Source: Chitinophaga niabensis | Lineage (GTDB): Bacteria; Bacteroidota; Bacteroidia; Chitinophagales; Chitinophagaceae | Assembly: GCA_017849435.1 (NCBI GenBank) | Contig: JAFIGY010000002.1 | Location: 682,001 to 746,000, forward strand | Direction: 5' to 3' | DNA length: 64,000 nt | Shown here: positions 61,589 to 64,000 of the stretch, piece by piece | Position numbering within the stretch: position 1 is the stretch's first letter | Layout: each line of letters starts with the position of its first letter | Made by a program: the position numbers and the translations under genes | The notes under the pieces: generated by a model | The model's database searches: none | Seen by the model: the letters and a program-made list of their open reading frames with translations, nothing else | What the model was told of the DNA's origin: nothing

Positions 61589-64000
61589 ATGAAAAATCAA
61601 GTTAAAAAGGCCGGCGGCCTCACGTTTACCCGCCACTTTACCAGGGAAGGTATTAGCCCATACGACCAGTTTGAATATGAAATGAGGACCTCGGTGATCC
61701 GGAATCCCGGAGGAGACGTCGTGTTTGAAATGAATAATGTGGAAGTGCCGGCGGCATGGTCCCAGATCGCTACCGATATCCTCGCCCAGAAATACTTCCG
61801 CAAGGCCGGCGTTCCCCAGCCCGACGGTTCCCTCGGCCGGGAAACCTCTGTAAAACAGGTGGTGCACCGTATGGCCAATTGCTGGCGCGCCTGGGGCGAG
61901 AAGTACGATTATTTCGCTTCCATGAAGGATGCTCAGGTTTTCTACGAAGAGCTGGCGTATTGCATGCTCAACCAGGCCTGCGTACCTAATTCTCCCCAAT
62001 GGTTCAATTCCGGCCTCTATGAAAGCTACGGCATCAAAGGAAAGCCGCAGGGCCATTATTATGTGAACCCCCGTAGCGGTCAGCTGGAAAAGTCCACCTC
62101 CGCTTACGAAAGGCCGCAGCCACACGCCTGCTTCATCCTGAGCGTGAGTGACGACCTCGTGAACGATGGCGGCATTATGGATCTTTGGGTACGGGAGGCC
62201 CGTATCTTCAAATATGGTTCCGGCGTGGGCACTAACTTCTCACATATCCGCGGAGAAGGAGAAAAACTCAGCGGCGGCGGTACTTCCAGCGGTCTGATGA
62301 GCTTCCTCAAGATCGGGGACCGGGCGGCCGGCGCTATCAAGTCCGGCGGTACCACCCGGCGGGCGGCAAAGATGGTGTGCCTGGACCTGGATCACCCGGA
62401 GATATTGGAATTCGTGAACTGGAAAATGGAAGAGGAAAAGAAAGTAGCCGCCCTCATTGCGGCAGGATATTCCTCTGATTATGAAGGAGAAGCTTATCGT
62501 ACGGTATCCGGACAAAATTCCAATAACTCCGTACGCATTCCTAACAGTTTTTTCCATGCCCTTGAAAAGAACGGCGATTGGGAGCTGAAAACCCGCATGA
62601 CCGGCAAAACCGTCAAAACCGTAAAAGCCGGCGACCTCTGGAGTCAGATCGCTTACGCGGCATGGCGTTGCGCGGACCCCGGCACACAATACGATACCAC
62701 CATCAATGAATGGCATACCTGTCCACAGGGTGGCCGGATCAACGCATCCAACCCCTGTTCCGAATACATGTTCCTGGATAACACAGCCTGCAACCTTGCA
62801 TCCGTGAACCTGCGCCGCTTCTTCAACGAGGAGAACAACCAGTTTGATGTACCGGGGTTTGAATACACGGTAAGATTGTGGACGGTAGTACTGGAAGTTT
62901 CTGTACTCATGGCGCAGTTCCCTTCAAAGGAAGTGGCACAGCTGAGCTACGAGTACCGCACCCTCGGCCTGGGGTATGCGAACCTCGGTTCCATGCTGAT
63001 GGTGAGCGGTATCGCTTATGACAGCGAAGAAGCCCGCGGGATCGCGGGGGCAATCACAGCCATCATGACCGGTGTTGCCTATAAAACTTCCGCTGAAATG
63101 GCCGCTCATCTGGGCGCTTTCCCCCGGTATGAGGAAAACAGGGGAGATATGCTCCGCGTGATGCGTAACCATCGCGCAGCAGCTTACGACGCCGCAGATG
63201 CATATGAAGGGCTGGAAATCCGGCCGCATGGGATCAATGCGCGGTATTGCCCGGACTATCTCCTGAAAGCCGCTACCAAGGCCTGGGACGATGCCGTGCA
63301 ACTGGGTGAGCGGTATGGCTACCGGAATGCGCAGGCTACTGTAATAGCGCCTACCGGTACCATCGGATTAGTGATGGATTGCGACACTACCGGCGTAGAG
63401 CCTGATTTTGCTTTGGTAAAATTCAAAAAGCTCTCCGGCGGCGGCTACTTCAAGATCATCAACCAGTCCATTCCCACAGCATTGCGCAACCTCGGTTACA
63501 GGGAAAATGAGGTCCGCGCGATCGTTGATTATGCAAAAGGAACCGGCAGTTTCTCCGGTGCGCCTTACATCAATCCGCAAAGCCTCAGTGAAAAAGGCTT
63601 TATCTCCGAAGAAGTCCGCAAGCTCGATACCGCTGTTGCCTCCTCTTTCGATATCACTTTTGTGTTCAACGTTTATACACTCGGCGAAGAATGCCTGCAG
63701 CGGCTCGGTTTCAAGCCGGAACAATATTTCAGTCTTGAGTTCAGCCTTTTGCACGAACTTGGATTTTCGGATGAGCAGATAGAGGCCGCCAACGATTACG
63801 TGTGTGGTACTATGACCGTAGAAGGCGCGCCCTACCTGAAAGCAGCGCATCTTCCCGTATTCGACTGCGCAAACAAATGCGGCCGGAAAGGGGAGCGGTA
63901 CATACACCCGCACGGCCACATCCGTATGATGGCGGCGGCGCAGCCATTCATTTCCGGCGCTATCTCCAAAACCATCAACCTTCCGAACGAAGCCGCGGTG
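61589..64000 (+). CDS. nrdJ: Adenosylcobalamin-dependent ribonucleotide reductase (3' end missing)
   Basis: Class II ribonucleotide reductase that makes dNTPs without oxygen. 804 codons are seen to the right edge of the window and the frame is still open. Key residues: the first active-site cysteine C181 in [14 protein letters not shown]390-S-E392 (the catalytic Cys and Glu) in [20 protein letters not shown], and [20 protein letters not shown] typical of NrdJ. The N-terminus [20 protein letters not shown] is also family-like. No cobalamin riboswitch (B12 box) is seen in the 286-bp upstream region. That region contains an inverted pair of DnaA-box-like sites. Confidence 0.95.
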   Translation, partial: MKNQVKKAGGLTFTRHFTREGISPYDQFEYEMRTSVIRNPGGDVVFEMNNVEVPAAWSQIATDILAQKYFRKAGVPQPDGSLGRETSVKQVVHRMANCWRAWGEKYDYFASMKDAQVFYEELAYCMLNQACVPNSPQWFNSGLYESYGIKGKPQGHYYVNPRSGQLEKSTSAYERPQPHACFILSVSDDLVNDGGIMDLWVREARIFKYGSGVGTNFSHIRGEGEKLSGGGTSSGLMSFLKIGDRAAGAIKSGGTTRRAAKMVCLDLDHPEILEFVNWKMEEEKKVAALIAAGYSSDYEGEAYRTVSGQNSNNSVRIPNSFFHALEKNGDWELKTRMTGKTVKTVKAGDLWSQIAYAAWRCADPGTQYDTTINEWHTCPQGGRINASNPCSEYMFLDNTACNLASVNLRRFFNEENNQFDVPGFEYTVRLWTVVLEVSVLMAQFPSKEVAQLSYEYRTLGLGYANLGSMLMVSGIAYDSEEARGIAGAITAIMTGVAYKTSAEMAAHLGAFPRYEENRGDMLRVMRNHRAAAYDAADAYEGLEIRPHGINARYCPDYLLKAATKAWDDAVQLGERYGYRNAQATVIAPTGTIGLVMDCDTTGVEPDFALVKFKKLSGGGYFKIINQSIPTALRNLGYRENEVRAIVDYAKGTGSFSGAPYINPQSLSEKGFISEEVRKLDTAVASSFDITFVFNVYTLGEECLQRLGFKPEQYFSLEFSLLHELGFSDEQIEAANDYVCGTMTVEGAPYLKAAHLPVFDCANKCGRKGERYIHPHGHIRMMAAAQPFISGAISKTINLPNEAAV

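Overview
The window reads as chromosomal DNA of a member of the Bacteroidota, most likely a Chitinophagaceae (Chitinophaga-like) bacterium. The reasons are Bacteroidota promoters (TAnnTTTG -7 boxes in front of many genes), an ileS gene followed directly by a DksA/TraR-type gene, Bacteroidota families (DUF5686, DUF3078, DUF6249-like, PepSY-like, LytS/LytTR pairs), a bacterial geranylgeranylglyceryl-phosphate synthase and an adenosylcobalamin-dependent ribonucleotide reductase. GC content is moderate, about half, except for one clearly AT-rich island at about 14.95-16.64 kb. No rRNA, tRNA, CRISPR array, transposase or prophage genes were seen.

Layout. 0-12 kb: a cyclophilin fragment, gcvH and a VanZ protein, an XRE regulator, a DUF5686 outer-membrane protein, a membrane protein/winged-helix/diacylglycerol-kinase cluster, a very large TolB-like propeller/barrel protein, an MBL hydrolase and a Wzx-type flippase. 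12-21 kb: translation quality control (arfB, dtd), a MazG-like hydrolase, glyS, an AT-rich type II restriction-modification cassette (N4/N6 methyltransferase plus PmeII-like endonuclease), a ferredoxin-NADP-type reductase, mfd and a SIMPL protein. 21-31 kb: a serine hydrolase, a DUF6249-like protein divergent from an ECF sigma/two-TM partner pair, a lipoprotein, gyrB, an AsmA-like protein, an AraC regulator with a cysteine cluster and a PepSY-like protein. 31-45 kb: ileS with a swapped GXHH motif, a histone-H1-tailed DksA-like protein, a glycosyltransferase fused to a HAD domain lacking its nucleophile, an MsbA-type ABC exporter, rbfA, a LolC/E-type permease, a split-transketolase N-terminal subunit, a WecA/TagO-type transferase, frr and a DMT transporter. 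45-58 kb: PPK2, mscL, a DUF3078 protein, scpA, then a redox/stress group (AraC regulator, pirin, YceI, nitroreductase, OsmC, second pirin), a PAS protein with a phospho-acceptor helix but no ATPase, a 2Fe-2S flavoreductase and dxs. 58-64 kb: a LytS/LytTR two-component pair, GGGP synthase, and nrdJ running off the right edge behind an inverted pair of DnaA-box-like sites.

Most of the window is core housekeeping content arranged in short operons separated by good intrinsic terminators. The parts most worth a second look are the restriction cassette set exactly between two hairpins, the IleRS active-site motif, the GT-pseudoHAD fusion, the H1-tailed DksA-like protein, the 20-bp palindrome in front of the sigma factor and the DnaA-box pair in front of nrdJ. 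Function calls rest on reading motifs by eye; no database search was run.
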